Shown piece by piece: positions 33,710 through 45,145 of a stretch of DNA of 64,000 nucleotides; the stretch's first letter is position 1, and the number at the start of each line of letters is the position of its first letter. The position numbers and the translations under genes are program-made. Below the pieces are notes generated by a model, which saw only the letters and a list, made by a program, of their open reading frames with translations, did no database searches and was not told the DNA's origin. Origin of the DNA: Williamsia limnetica (GTDB lineage: Bacteria > Actinomycetota > Actinomycetes > Mycobacteriales > Mycobacteriaceae); NCBI RefSeq assembly GCF_003217475.1, contig NZ_QJSP01000016.1:1-64000 (forward strand). Reading direction: 5' to 3'.

Positions 33710-35380
33710 CTAGGCGGGCGTTCCTTCGAGGACGTCGTTGGTGTTGGTGAGCGCGATTTCGTCGCTCGAGCGCATGTGTTGCATGAGGATGGGGTCGCGG
33801 TTTTTCATCACGACCAGGCACTGTCCGCGTCCGAGTTGCATGAGCACATCACGGGTTTCGGGCGGCAGATGGTACATGTCGCAGACCGCCTCGGCGTCGT
33901 CGGCGCGGCCCTGTTTGTAGAGCTTGACGATGTCGGCTTCTTGCATCAGCGCCCGCGACGGGGAGTCGGCGGGATGGTCGGAGAGGTGATGGAACGCGCT
34001 GGCGGTCGACAGGCCCAGGCCGCGGGATAGTTTCATGTTCGCTCGGGCGGTGTCGCCGGTGGACCCATCTCCCAGGGACCAGCCTTCTTCGAAGACTTCG
34101 ACGGTTTGGGTGCGGTTGGAGGAGCGGGCCGCGAGCCGGTTCGACAGCCACGTTTGGGCCGTCGTCATCACGACCTGCACGGCTTTGCCCTGCTCAGGCA
34201 GGCCGGAGATGTCGAAGTGCACGAACGGATGCTCTAGGGCGGCGCGGACTTCGGGACTGGTGGGTTGATCGACCAGGCCGCGTAGTTCGCCATCGATGAG
34301 TTCGAGCAGGGTCAGGCCGGCATCGACGCCCCATTCCAGGGAGCGCCCGGCCCAGCGGGTACCGAAGTAGGCTCCGTCGCCGAGGTTTTCCAGGATCGAC
34401 GGTGGTAGGTCAGTGCCGGTGCGCAGTGCTTGATCAGCTGCCGAGGACAGGCCGGGGTCGGGGTCGAGGAGTTGGTAGGCGACTTCTTTGAGCAGTGGTT
34501 CGCGGCCGGCGGCCCGGGCGCGGTCGTTAACGATGGCCAGGGCGCGGCGCACGGCGGCGCGCATGGCCGGGGTGATGGGTTGTTCCATGGCGTCTTTGAG
34601 GACGGCCAGCAGCAGCGATTGTTGCCCGGCCGGGACGACGCCTTCGATGCCGCCTTGGTGGCGGCCGTCGGTGGAGATGTCGGGGTCGAGCAGGTTGAGG
34701 CTGACCCCGGCGCCGTCGCGGAGGAACTCGATCGACTTCACGCCCAGGACATCGGCGATCGCTCCGTATTCCCCGCGGCCACCTTGGCGTTTCTTGTCGA
34801 ATACGACCACTTGCCGGTTGAGCAGGAGTTGTCGGAAGGCACTGGTTTTCATGTCCGAGGACTTGCCGGATCCGACGTCGCCGATGTTGCAGGTGTTGAC
34901 CCCGTCGATGACGCCTTCTTTGTACAGTTCGAACGGGTCGAGGCGGACGACTGATTGGCCCATCAGGTTTTGTCCGGTGATGAGCCCGGAGTGCTGCACG
35001 GCGCGGCGGGTGGTGAAGAGGTTGAGCGCTTCGGCCTGGCGGGTGGTGGTCCAGCCGCCGGCGGGACGGCGTTCGTACCAGCCGGAGCGATCGAGCCAGC
35101 GTTTGCGCATCGGCGGGTCACGGCGTTCCATCATCGACCCGTAGGAACCCCAACCGTCCAGGTCGATCTCTGAACCCCGCTGGCGGGCTTGCTCGTTGAG
35201 AAGCGCCGCCTCCTCCAGGTCGTAGCGCTCGACGCCGTTGTCGTCGAGGTACACCGGGGCCTCGTCGCGTCCGAGCACCCACCGCATCCAGCCGCGGGCT
35301 GCGGCCATCCGCGATGGGTCCTCGTCGGCGTAGAAGTCTTCGGCAGGGTGGTGGCCGTGGCGGCCGGTCGGTGTGCTCAT
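33710..35380 (-). CDS. virB4: VirB4-type ATPase, motor half, 556 aa
   Basis: Energises T4SS assembly and substrate transfer. Walker A GDVGSGKSS near residue 166, followed by a typical VQVVMTTAQTWL and VEVFEEGWSL (Walker B region) and the C-terminal DVLMQLGRGQCLVVM. The N-terminal domain usual in VirB4 is absent here and appears encoded by the preceding gene (SCO6880-like), 17 bases upstream. ATG 35380 chosen; longer readings have no ribosome binding site. Confidence 0.85.
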   Translation of the reverse strand: MSTPTGRHGHHPAEDFYADEDPSRMAAARGWMRWVLGRDEAPVYLDDNGVERYDLEEAALLNEQARQRGSEIDLDGWGSYGSMMERRDPPMRKRWLDRSGWYERRPAGGWTTTRQAEALNLFTTRRAVQHSGLITGQNLMGQSVVRLDPFELYKEGVIDGVNTCNIGDVGSGKSSDMKTSAFRQLLLNRQVVVFDKKRQGGRGEYGAIADVLGVKSIEFLRDGAGVSLNLLDPDISTDGRHQGGIEGVVPAGQQSLLLAVLKDAMEQPITPAMRAAVRRALAIVNDRARAAGREPLLKEVAYQLLDPDPGLSSAADQALRTGTDLPPSILENLGDGAYFGTRWAGRSLEWGVDAGLTLLELIDGELRGLVDQPTSPEVRAALEHPFVHFDISGLPEQGKAVQVVMTTAQTWLSNRLAARSSNRTQTVEVFEEGWSLGDGSTGDTARANMKLSRGLGLSTASAFHHLSDHPADSPSRALMQEADIVKLYKQGRADDAEAVCDMYHLPPETRDVLMQLGRGQCLVVMKNRDPILMQHMRSSDEIALTNTNDVLEGTPA

Positions 35381-35397
35381 CAGCAGACGCTTTCGGT

Positions 35398-37050
35398 TTA
35401 GTTGCGGGTGAATTTGGTGCGTGCCAGACCGCGGCCAAGGGGCAGGGTCCAGAACTGGGCGATGTCGTGGTCGTCGTCGCACCAGCGGATCTCGGTGATC
35501 GCTGAATCGCCGGCGGCGGCGGTGACGCGGGCACAGGCCCGGTCCAGGTCGTCGCCGTCGCGGCCGGTGACCGCGATCGCCATGGACCAGATCACCCCGT
35601 GGTAGCCGCTACCGGCCTTGAGGTCCTCGCGCCGCCGCGCTGAGGAGGACGCCATCACTTCTTCGGACCCGTCGCTGATCTGGCCCTTCTTCTCCAGTTC
35701 GATGGCTTTGGCGGCGTCGGTGGTGGCGTGGCGTTTGGTGGCCAGACGGGCAATCCGCGCCGGCACCAGATCCAGGCGTACTGAAATGGTGCGGATGGTG
35801 GGCGAGGGCGGCAGGCCGTCGCCGGGGTCGCCGGGGTCGGGCTCGACCCGCGAGAGCAGCGGCGTGAGCCAGGCGGGGCCCAGATGCACCGGCGGGATGG
35901 AGCTGGGCGGGACGATCCCGACGCGGGTGTGCCAGAACTCCTCGCGCCGGTCGGGGTCGGTGGAGCGGCGCACCAGGACCGCGTCGCGGCCGCCGAAGAA
36001 GGTGGGAATCCAGTTGTACCAATTGGCGCCCTGGTGCCGGTCGAGGGCGAACGAGGGGTTGATCATCGCTCGCATCACCGCGCACGCGCGCTGCTCACCG
36101 AGGACATCGACGCGGCCGAACCCGGCCGCTTGCAACGACCGCTGGATGCGGGCTGCTTCGTCGCGGATGACTTGGGCGACACCGCCCTCGGGTTTCGCGT
36201 TCTTACCGGTGGCGATACGGGAGGCTTCGCGCATCAGCCGCCCGTTCTCCGGGACCGCGATCGACAGATACGAGTGCGGTTCCTCCGAGTGCGGCCGGGC
36301 GTCGTCGATGAGATGGCCGTAGGATCGGATGGCCGGGGTGAGCTGTTCGACCCGCTCGGGTGGCAGTTGAGCCACTTTGCGCTCCACCCACTCCTGGTGC
36401 GGGTCCAGATCCGCGGGCACGACCCTCAGCACCAGTTGCAGGCTGCGGGTGAAGACAGTGTCGCGGGCGGCGGCGTTGAGCACCGATTCGCTGTAGGCGG
36501 CCTGGTTCTGGGCCCACCGCTCGTTTGACCGCAGCCCTTCGGCCAATCCCTGCACGGCCAAGATGATCTGAAAGTACGGGCGCTCCCCCGGGTTGTGGTG
36601 CCACAGGATGAACAGATCGTCGAGGCCTGTACCGGTCAGGTCCAGCGGCTCACACGCCCCCAGGGCGGGTGGGCTGGTCCAGCCCGGATCGACGTCGGGG
36701 TTGCCGTAGTCGGGGTCGGCGGCGATACCGAGCTCCGGGTCGCCGGGGGTGAGCCACACATGACGACCATCGCGCCGCCGCCACCACGTCGCTACACGAT
36801 GAGCGCCGATCCCGGCTAGTGATTCATCGTTGAACAACTTGAGCGTGGATCCCAATGTGGATATGGCGATGACCGCGCAGGCCAGGAGTCCGGCGATGCC
36901 GCCGAACTGCCCACCGATGATTACCAGCGCAGCGATCGATCCCAGCGCGCCGGCGGTCCACACGATCGACTGCGCGATCGGAAACCCGCGCGAGGCCACC
37001 TCGCCGCCCAGAATGGAGGTCCGGACTTCTTCACGCATCTCGGTTGTCAT
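35398..37050 (-). CDS. SCO6880-family T4SS membrane protein, 550 aa
   Basis: Two membrane segments near residues 28-72 (TAGALGSIAALVIIGGQFGG, then LLACAVIAISTLG), followed by a long cytoplasmic region with GDGRHVWLTPGDPELG-like text seen in SCO6880 proteins. It corresponds to a PrgI/VirB3-like membrane part plus the N-terminal domain of VirB4, so together with the next gene it makes a two-piece VirB3-VirB4 unit. No Walker motif in this half, as expected. Confidence 0.75.
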   Translation of the reverse strand: MTTEMREEVRTSILGGEVASRGFPIAQSIVWTAGALGSIAALVIIGGQFGGIAGLLACAVIAISTLGSTLKLFNDESLAGIGAHRVATWWRRRDGRHVWLTPGDPELGIAADPDYGNPDVDPGWTSPPALGACEPLDLTGTGLDDLFILWHHNPGERPYFQIILAVQGLAEGLRSNERWAQNQAAYSESVLNAAARDTVFTRSLQLVLRVVPADLDPHQEWVERKVAQLPPERVEQLTPAIRSYGHLIDDARPHSEEPHSYLSIAVPENGRLMREASRIATGKNAKPEGGVAQVIRDEAARIQRSLQAAGFGRVDVLGEQRACAVMRAMINPSFALDRHQGANWYNWIPTFFGGRDAVLVRRSTDPDRREEFWHTRVGIVPPSSIPPVHLGPAWLTPLLSRVEPDPGDPGDGLPPSPTIRTISVRLDLVPARIARLATKRHATTDAAKAIELEKKGQISDGSEEVMASSSARRREDLKAGSGYHGVIWSMAIAVTGRDGDDLDRACARVTAAAGDSAITEIRWCDDDHDIAQFWTLPLGRGLARTKFTRN

Positions 37051-37073
37051 CAGTTCAGCTCTCTCACCGTCGG

Positions 37074-39383
<2,310 letters not shown>

Positions 39384-39412
39384 TCCAGATGCTCCCTCGC
39401 CAGTGCAGGGGT

Positions 39413-40141
39413 TTAGTCGACGTAGAAGCTGTAGTAGCCGCCGGTCGCTGTCTGCGACAGCGGAGACTCTGCTTCAGGGAAGGTGGTGTCGGCCGGGTTC
39501 GGACCGGGTGCGAACTGCCAATCGACAGCCTTCCAATCGGTACCGCTCCAGGACAGAGTGACGGTCGTCGTCGACCAGATGGTCTGGACCCCGACCTTGC
39601 CCTCAGTGCCGATCTTCGACTGACCCGTATCCAGTTGCCACACACTCACTACCGCCCGTGCGGGATCGAACGAGGTCACTGTCGTCAGCACAGGGATGGT
39701 GTTGTAGACGTTCTCCGTCTTACCGCGGCCTGACGCCTGATCGAGAACGTCGATCAGCGCTTGCGTGGGGTTGGTTCCCACCGCCTGCTCTTGCAACTTC
39801 TCACCGGAGACCCGTCCCTGATCGGCCTGGGTCAGGGCTTGAATGAAGTTGACCGCTGCGGTGACAGCCCCCGGCTTGTCCCGGGTGTAGCCCGACGGGA
39901 TGCCGTTGGTGATCGATTGCGGTCCGTGCGCGGATCCAATCCCCTGGGTTGCTGAGTTCTTCTCTCCGTCAACGGAACCGCCGCTGTCACCGCCGCCGCC
40001 GCACGAGGCGGCCACGATGATGACCAGCAGCACGATGACGGCCAGGGCGCCGCCACCGATCCACCATGGCTTACGCGACGGCTTTGCAGTGGCGCTGCCG
40101 GCGGCTAGCGGGCCCCCGACCTGGCTGTAGTTGCGGGCCAT
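39413..40141 (-). CDS. VirB8-like bitopic protein, 242 aa
   Basis: A short cytoplasmic head, one membrane helix (residues 27-47, IGGGALAVIVLLVIIVAA) and a periplasm-side domain whose order of helices and strands (AAVNFIQALTQADQGRVSG, VLTTVTSFDPARAVVSVWQL, TVTLSWSGTDWKAVDWQFAP) follows the NTF2-like fold of VirB8/TcpC. Start ATG 40141 overlaps by one base with the stop of a 28-codon leader frame. Confidence 0.7.
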   Translation of the reverse strand: MARNYSQVGGPLAAGSATAKPSRKPWWIGGGALAVIVLLVIIVAASCGGGGDSGGSVDGEKNSATQGIGSAHGPQSITNGIPSGYTRDKPGAVTAAVNFIQALTQADQGRVSGEKLQEQAVGTNPTQALIDVLDQASGRGKTENVYNTIPVLTTVTSFDPARAVVSVWQLDTGQSKIGTEGKVGVQTIWSTTTVTLSWSGTDWKAVDWQFAPGPNPADTTFPEAESPLSQTATGGYYSFYVD

Positions 40142-40227
40142 CACCACTCGCCCCCAACTAGGGTCGCCACGCACGGATGCGCGTCAGGCGTTGGTGGTGT
40201 GGTTCTGGCTGGGTCAGTGACCATCAT
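40141..40227 (-). CDS. 28-aa leader peptide candidate
   Basis: ATG 40227 (with a second ATG directly after it) follows a perfect AAAGGAGA site at 8 bases. The frame closes with TGA whose A starts the VirB8-like ATG (TGATG). Such an arrangement usually couples translation of the larger gene to that of the short one. The peptide itself (MMVTDPARTTPPTPD...) has no recognised role. Confidence 0.4.
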   Translation of the reverse strand: MMVTDPARTTPPTPDAHPCVATLVGGEW

Positions 40228-40278
40228 GAGGTTGTTCTCCTTTGATCTTGCGGTAGCCGTGGTGGATTCGGGTGGGTG

Positions 40279-40446
40279 TCAGAAGGCGAGGCTGATGGCG
40301 ATCATGATCAGCGTGAGCACCAGCGCCGCAGCGAAGATGAGCGCGACGCGGAAACGGCGTCGGGCGTGGTTGTTGCCGCGGACCCGGGGAGGCACTGGAC
40401 TGGCGGCGTTGATGGGCCTGCGGGCGCGGGGGCTGGGTGCGTTCAT
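40279..40446 (-). CDS. single-helix membrane protein, 55 aa
   Basis: ATG 40446 after AGGAGA, stop TGA at 40279-40281. A basic N-terminal half with many Arg/Pro, then one membrane helix RVALIFAAALVLTLIMIAIS up to the C-terminus. Positioned between the pilin-like and VirB8-like genes, where T4SS operons often encode a small VirB3-like or lipoprotein-like component. Function inferred from place only. Confidence 0.55.
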   Translation of the reverse strand: MNAPSPRARRPINAASPVPPRVRGNNHARRRFRVALIFAAALVLTLIMIAISLAF

Positions 40447-40494
40447 GGTGGGGTTCTCCTGTAACGGTTGATGGTTGAGCTGGGCAGTGAGGTG

Positions 40495-40923
40495 TTATCC
40501 GCCGACGGCGAACAGAACGCCGGTGATCAAGATGGAGGCTCCGGCGCAGGCACCCAGACCCACCAGGGCGTCGTAGAATGATTGTTTGGCTTCGACTTGC
40601 TGACCGGCGAAGCCGCGTTTGTTGGCCATGCCCATTTTCGCGCCGGCCGCGATGACCCAGATTGCGCAGCATGCTAGGCATGCTGCCCAGAACGCGCCCA
40701 TGAGTCGGCGCCAGCTGTCCCCGACCCCGGTTCCCCAGAGCGAGAAGTCCGGCAAGATCCCTTCAAGGGGATTCCATGCCGCCGCCAGCACAACGGTATT
40801 GCCGGCGGTCTCGGCGCCGGCCACTCCGGTGCCGGCGAGCCAGGCCAGGGCTGTGAGTCCGGCGATCACCGCCGCTCGACGACGGGTGCGTGGCCGGGTG
40901 ATGGTGTTGGTGGTGCTGGTCAT
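40495..40923 (-). CDS. VirB2-like pilin candidate, 142 aa
   Basis: Signal peptide, residues 15-38 (AVIAGLTALAWLAGTGVAGA), then two membrane helices, about 72-95 (LMGAFWAACLACCAIWVIAA) and 117-140 (LVGLGACAGASILITGVLFAV), with a short basic loop between them. This is the layout of VirB2/TrbC pilins. It starts in a 4-base overlap with the ParA-like gene. Confidence 0.6.
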   Translation of the reverse strand: MTSTTNTITRPRTRRRAAVIAGLTALAWLAGTGVAGAETAGNTVVLAAAWNPLEGILPDFSLWGTGVGDSWRRLMGAFWAACLACCAIWVIAAGAKMGMANKRGFAGQQVEAKQSFYDALVGLGACAGASILITGVLFAVGG

Positions 40924-42488
40924 CGGTTACCTCCTTGTGTGTGAAATGAATCGGTCCGGTGCGGCGGCATCGGGCCGGGGATGGGTTGCTGCGTGGAGCC
41001 GGGGTGCCAGGTCGGCGCGGCGGCCATCTGCTGCAGATAGGCCCCGGGTGGGCCGTACCCCGGCTGCGAGACCGGGGCGCTATAGGGGGCGGGCCGGGTG
41101 ATCGACGCCGGCACCTCGCCTGCGGTGTACTCCACGGGCGCACCTACCCGCAGATGCGCGAGACGGTCGGCGATCTCGGCCGCGACCCGGGTGTAGGCCA
41201 CATGGGTGGTGTACGCCAGCTGCGATTCAGCGATCCGGGTTCCGGACCCTTCGAACAGCGGCTCATAGGGGACGTCGACGATCCGGGTGATGCCCAGATC
41301 GTGCAGGTCAGCGATGATCGCGTCCCGGTCGGCGGGGTCGGCGCTGCCGGGAGTGGGCGCGATCGCCACCACCGCGCCGGTCACCAGGTCGCCGCGCCCC
41401 CCGCGCCCGCGCAGACCGTCGAGCATTTCCAGGACCGCCCGCGCTGCGTCGCGGCGGTAGGTCATCGGAATGACCAGCTGGTGGGCGTGCGCGGCCGTCC
41501 ACTGCCAGTTATCGGACAGGTCTTCTCCAGCGGTGTCGACGAACACCCCGACGCGGTGCCGGCGCAGGACGGCCGCGATGGCGTCGCATTCGGTCGCGCC
41601 GATGGCTTTGACGCGCGAGGAGGTGCTGTCGGAGGCCAGGACGTCGACCTTGGTTCCGGGTTGGCGGCGCAGGTAGGTGTTCAGGGCGCCTGCGGTGGCG
41701 TTCGGGCCGGCGAGCTCGGCGGCGTGCTCGAGCAGATCCCACACGTGCAGCTGCTCACCGTCGGTGGTCGCTTCTGCCCGGTCTGCCAGCGTCCCTTTGG
41801 ATTCGGTGTTGTCCCATGCCACGATCCCGGCGCCGTAGAACATGCCGAAGATGTAGGACAGCATCAGCGTGGTCGGGGTTTTGCCCTGTCCGCCTTTGGG
41901 GTTGGCGATCATCACCTGGAACCACGGCGGCAGGACCGCGCGGGTGATGGTTTCGGTGTCGTAGCGGTAGTCGATCTCGTCGGGCTGCGGAGCGAGCTTC
42001 ATGCCCAGGGTCTGGTTGAGCCAGCCCCGCTTGCCCCACTCGGCCGGGTCGGTTTCGATGCCCGGGCTCGCGGCGAGCAACCCGGTCCGCCGGACCTGCT
42101 CGCGGTAGACCTCATCGGCCTCGATATCGGGAGCCGCGTCCGGTCGTGGCTGCCTGGTCTGGGCAGGCACCGGTGCAGCGGGCGCGGTGAACTCGACCGT
42201 CGGGGCGTCCCCGGCACCTGGTTGCGGGGTGCTGCGGGGTGCGGTGATCTGCGCGCGCAGGGCTTCGGCGGCGTCGCGGGCGCTCACACGCCGGGCGGTC
42301 TCGGTGTCCCCAGTGGTGGGGTCATCGACAGCGGTGTCGTCGACGTCGGTCTGCTCGGTGTCCACCTCGGGTTCGGGGTCGGGTTCGGTGACCCGGCGCA
42401 GCGTTTGCGCCCGCAGGTTGACCGGGGTTTCGGCGTCGTACGGACTGCCGAACTCAGACTGCGGAAAAGTGTTGTTGGAGTAGCTCAT
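40920..42488 (-). CDS. ParA/MinD-like ATPase of the transfer operon, 522 aa
   Basis: Residues 1-185 are acidic and Pro-rich, probably disordered. Residues 190-450 form a deviant-Walker ATPase: NPKGGQGKTPT near 198, the second site GVFVDTAGEDLSD near 318, and switch-like VIPMTYRRDAARAVLEM. The C-terminus is Pro/Gly-rich. Unlike the plasmid's parA it lies between pilin-like and lipoprotein genes, so it likely positions or primes the secretion machinery. Similar ATPases are seen with actinobacterial T4SS and with ESX systems (EspI-like); the role is inferred. Confidence 0.75.
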   Translation of the reverse strand: MSYSNNTFPQSEFGSPYDAETPVNLRAQTLRRVTEPDPEPEVDTEQTDVDDTAVDDPTTGDTETARRVSARDAAEALRAQITAPRSTPQPGAGDAPTVEFTAPAAPVPAQTRQPRPDAAPDIEADEVYREQVRRTGLLAASPGIETDPAEWGKRGWLNQTLGMKLAPQPDEIDYRYDTETITRAVLPPWFQVMIANPKGGQGKTPTTLMLSYIFGMFYGAGIVAWDNTESKGTLADRAEATTDGEQLHVWDLLEHAAELAGPNATAGALNTYLRRQPGTKVDVLASDSTSSRVKAIGATECDAIAAVLRRHRVGVFVDTAGEDLSDNWQWTAAHAHQLVIPMTYRRDAARAVLEMLDGLRGRGGRGDLVTGAVVAIAPTPGSADPADRDAIIADLHDLGITRIVDVPYEPLFEGSGTRIAESQLAYTTHVAYTRVAAEIADRLAHLRVGAPVEYTAGEVPASITRPAPYSAPVSQPGYGPPGAYLQQMAAAPTWHPGSTQQPIPGPMPPHRTDSFHTQGGNR

Positions 42489-42530
42489 AGGTGTCCTCCT
42501 TCGAGGTATTGGTGCACTGTCGGTGGCGGG

Positions 42531-43151
42531 TCATCGCTGGGCGAGTTGACTCACCTCCCAGAAGTCGGCGGCCGTGCGCACGCAGATCACCCACGCCGAC
42601 GAGATCGCGGGCTTGCCGATCTGGTTACCTTCGGGAGTCCGCGCGATCTGCTGGACCTCGTAGACGAAGAACTTGCGGTCCGCGGTCTGCGGAGCGCCCT
42701 GATCGGGCAGCAACCGCCAGGTAGGAGTGACCACCGCGTCTTGCTCGGCCCAGGTCAGCCACTGCCCGCCAGGGCTGTTCGACCCGGTGGAGAACAAGCT
42801 GTCGGCGAACGCCGCCGTCAGCAGCGGCGCAGTGCGGGCGGCGGCGTCGTTGGGTCCGTCGTCACTGCCGGTGTCCCAGGAGAACCAGATCTTCACCGCA
42901 GCCTGAGCGAGCTGCTCGGGATCAGACCGGTCGACCAGCAACGCCTTGTCCAGCGCCGTCGCCGGCGTCGGGGCCGTCGGTTCGGTGGTGGCGGGAGCGT
43001 CATTGGGGTCCCACTGCTGCGCCGGGGCCAGCGGTGTGGCTGTCGTCGAGGCGCTGGGGCTGTTGTCGTCGCTGGAGCAGCCCGCGACAAAAGCCAAGGT
43101 CAGGGCGAGGGTGGCCACAGCCAGCCAGGGCCGGCGGGTGATGGTGCTCAT
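42531..43151 (-). CDS. lipoprotein, possible VirB7/VirB8-type component, 206 aa
   Basis: Signal peptide with lipobox (LAFVAGC, Cys about residue 25), a Ser/Thr/Pro linker to residue 65, then a helix-strand domain (AVKIWFSWDTG, AVVTPTWRLLPDQG, FFVYEVQQIARTP, AWVICVRTAADFWEV) resembling the NTF2-like part of TcpC/VirB8. It overlaps the hydrolase gene by 4 bases. Confidence 0.65.
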   Translation of the reverse strand: MSTITRRPWLAVATLALTLAFVAGCSSDDNSPSASTTATPLAPAQQWDPNDAPATTEPTAPTPATALDKALLVDRSDPEQLAQAAVKIWFSWDTGSDDGPNDAAARTAPLLTAAFADSLFSTGSNSPGGQWLTWAEQDAVVTPTWRLLPDQGAPQTADRKFFVYEVQQIARTPEGNQIGKPAISSAWVICVRTAADFWEVSQLAQR

Positions 43152-45145
43152 CCGAATCTCCTTGCGTCGATGCCGCCGCCGAGATTCGACAGCGGCGATA
43201 CTTTGACCACATCGCCTGATTGGGGGGCTTCGATCATCTGGCCGCCGCCGATGTACATGGCCACGTGCTGGGGGTTGCCGCCGCCCGGGAACACCACATC
43301 GCCCGGCTGTAAGGCGTTGATGGGGACGGGTTTTCCGCGTGGGTCGTTGAGCTGCCTGACCGTGTAGTGGTCGAGGATGATCTTGTGGTCGGAGGCTTGG
43401 GCGATGGCGTAGATCATCAACCCGGAGCAATCGAACCCGATCTTGTTGAAGTCGCCGAAACTGTCGGCCACCCCGCCGTCGGCGATGCCTTTCGACGGGC
43501 CATTGGCGGTGCCACCGCCCCAGGCGTAGGTCGTGCCGCGCCAGCGCATCGCCGCGTCCACCGCTTTCTTCCCGAACGGGCCACTGAGCGCGAGATCGGC
43601 CGCCCCGCCGCCCGCAGGGTCAGGGGCGCTGAACTTGGCGATCGCGTTGGCCGGGATGTTGCGGACGTAGTTCTGGGTTTGGGTGTTCTGGCAGACCCCG
43701 CCTTGAGAGGCGGTCGCGCCGGGGCCGCAGTTGTACATCGACAGGTACAGCTCGGTCAGATCGCCCTGCAGGCTTCCGTCCTGCAATCCCTTCTTGGCGA
43801 TGCCGACGAGCTCGCAATCGAACGAGGCCATCGACATCACCGCATCGGGAACGGTGTACGGGTCTTTGGTGCCGTTCCCGTCGCCGTCAACGCCCTTCTC
43901 AGGCCACACCGACGGAATGAACTGCGCGTTCCCCATCGCCCCTGAATCGGCGTTGTACGCCTTCGGGTTGAAGCCGCCGCCCTCGTTCTCCAGCTGCGCC
44001 GCCAGCAGCGGTGCGGTGACCTCAGGGCAGGTCTGGGCGGCTTTGATGATCCACGGCTCGTACTCGGGCGGGACCGATCCCGGCTTGAGGACCGCTCCGC
44101 CGCCGGCACCGGGGAGCACGCACCCGGCGGCGGGGGTGACGGCGGCCGCGAGCTCCACCTTCGGTGCGGCGGCCGTCCCAGACAGGAAGGTGCCTGCGGG
44201 TGCGGGCTTTTTGTCGGTGACCGCTGCTTCTTTGCTGGTGGTGGGCCAGGCGTTCCAGCCTTGGCCGATCAGGACGCGGTTGGCGACCTCCATTTGTTGC
44301 TGCGGTGTGGCTTTGTTGGCGGTTGGTGCGAACTCGTCGCCGCCGTGGCCGGTCCAGGTCGATGGCGCGAACTGCAACCCGCCCTGGTAGCCGTTGCCGG
44401 TGTCGATGGCCCAGTCGCCGCCGGATTCGAGTTTGGCGACTTTTTCCCAGTCGGCGACCGAGACCACTGACGGATCAGAGGGAGCGGGGGCGGCGTTGAC
44501 GTCGGTGGCCGCTGGTGGTCCGCGCGGTGCGGCGGGATCGGCGGACGGGTCGCTGGTGGGTTGGCCGGGTTCGCCGGCACCGGAGAGCCAGGGCATTGGG
44601 TCGACGGCCTGGCCGCCGCCCAGGCGGGTGCCGTCCCACAGCTCGAAATGCAGGTGGGGGCCGGTTGATTCTCCTTCGTTGCCGACGGCTGCGATCTCTT
44701 GGCCCGCTGAGACTTGATCGCCGGTGCGGACTTTGAGCGAAGCGCCGGTCATGTGTCCGTAGACGTTGGAGAACTTCTTGCCGCCGTCGTCGAAGTCGAT
44801 GATGATCCAGTGCCCGAACCCTTGCGCTGTCTCAGCTTTGGCGACGGTGCCGCCCATGGCGGCGTAGATCGGTGTACCCAGCGGGGCGGAAAAGTCTGAG
44901 CCCTGATGCTGCGTGCCCCACCGCGGCCCGAAGGGGCTAGAGAGCTGGTAGGTGCCGGTCTTGAGTGGCATGACCTTGCTGCCGGGTCCGGCCAGTGTGG
45001 GCCCTGAGGTGGCGACCTGGGGCAGGCAGTCGGTCGGTGGCGGGTTGTCGTCGGAGCCGAAACCGAAGAAGCCGATGATGACGATGAGCAGTCCGACCCC
45101 GCCGGCGAGCGAAAGTTTCTTGCTGGTTCCAGCTGATGATGCCAT
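43148..45145 (-). CDS. four-domain cell-wall hydrolase (M23 + Rpf-like + SLT + NlpC/P60), 665 aa
   Basis: One N-terminal anchor (residues 12-30). Then M23 metallopeptidase with H80, D84 and HLHF at 164-167. Next an Rpf-like transglycosylase with candidate Glu240 (VAKLESGGDWAI) and GGLQFAPSTWTGHGG. Then an SLT-type region with LENEGGGFNPKA near 386 and GNAQFIPSVW. Finally NlpC/P60 with FDCSG (Cys near 574) and the QHVAMYIG His near 628. All key residues appear present. It should open a passage through thick mycolate-type walls for the T4SS, and is far longer than the usual one- or two-domain T4SS hydrolase. Confidence 0.9.
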   Translation of the reverse strand: MASSAGTSKKLSLAGGVGLLIVIIGFFGFGSDDNPPPTDCLPQVATSGPTLAGPGSKVMPLKTGTYQLSSPFGPRWGTQHQGSDFSAPLGTPIYAAMGGTVAKAETAQGFGHWIIIDFDDGGKKFSNVYGHMTGASLKVRTGDQVSAGQEIAAVGNEGESTGPHLHFELWDGTRLGGGQAVDPMPWLSGAGEPGQPTSDPSADPAAPRGPPAATDVNAAPAPSDPSVVSVADWEKVAKLESGGDWAIDTGNGYQGGLQFAPSTWTGHGGDEFAPTANKATPQQQMEVANRVLIGQGWNAWPTTSKEAAVTDKKPAPAGTFLSGTAAAPKVELAAAVTPAAGCVLPGAGGGAVLKPGSVPPEYEPWIIKAAQTCPEVTAPLLAAQLENEGGGFNPKAYNADSGAMGNAQFIPSVWPEKGVDGDGNGTKDPYTVPDAVMSMASFDCELVGIAKKGLQDGSLQGDLTELYLSMYNCGPGATASQGGVCQNTQTQNYVRNIPANAIAKFSAPDPAGGGAADLALSGPFGKKAVDAAMRWRGTTYAWGGGTANGPSKGIADGGVADSFGDFNKIGFDCSGLMIYAIAQASDHKIILDHYTVRQLNDPRGKPVPINALQPGDVVFPGGGNPQHVAMYIGGGQMIEAPQSGDVVKVSPLSNLGGGIDARRFG

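Noticed and set aside
40959-43367. An 802-codon plus-strand frame opposite the ParA-like and lipoprotein genes
   Set aside because: Covers several clear minus-strand genes with tight overlaps and signal peptides; its own sequence has no recognisable domain.
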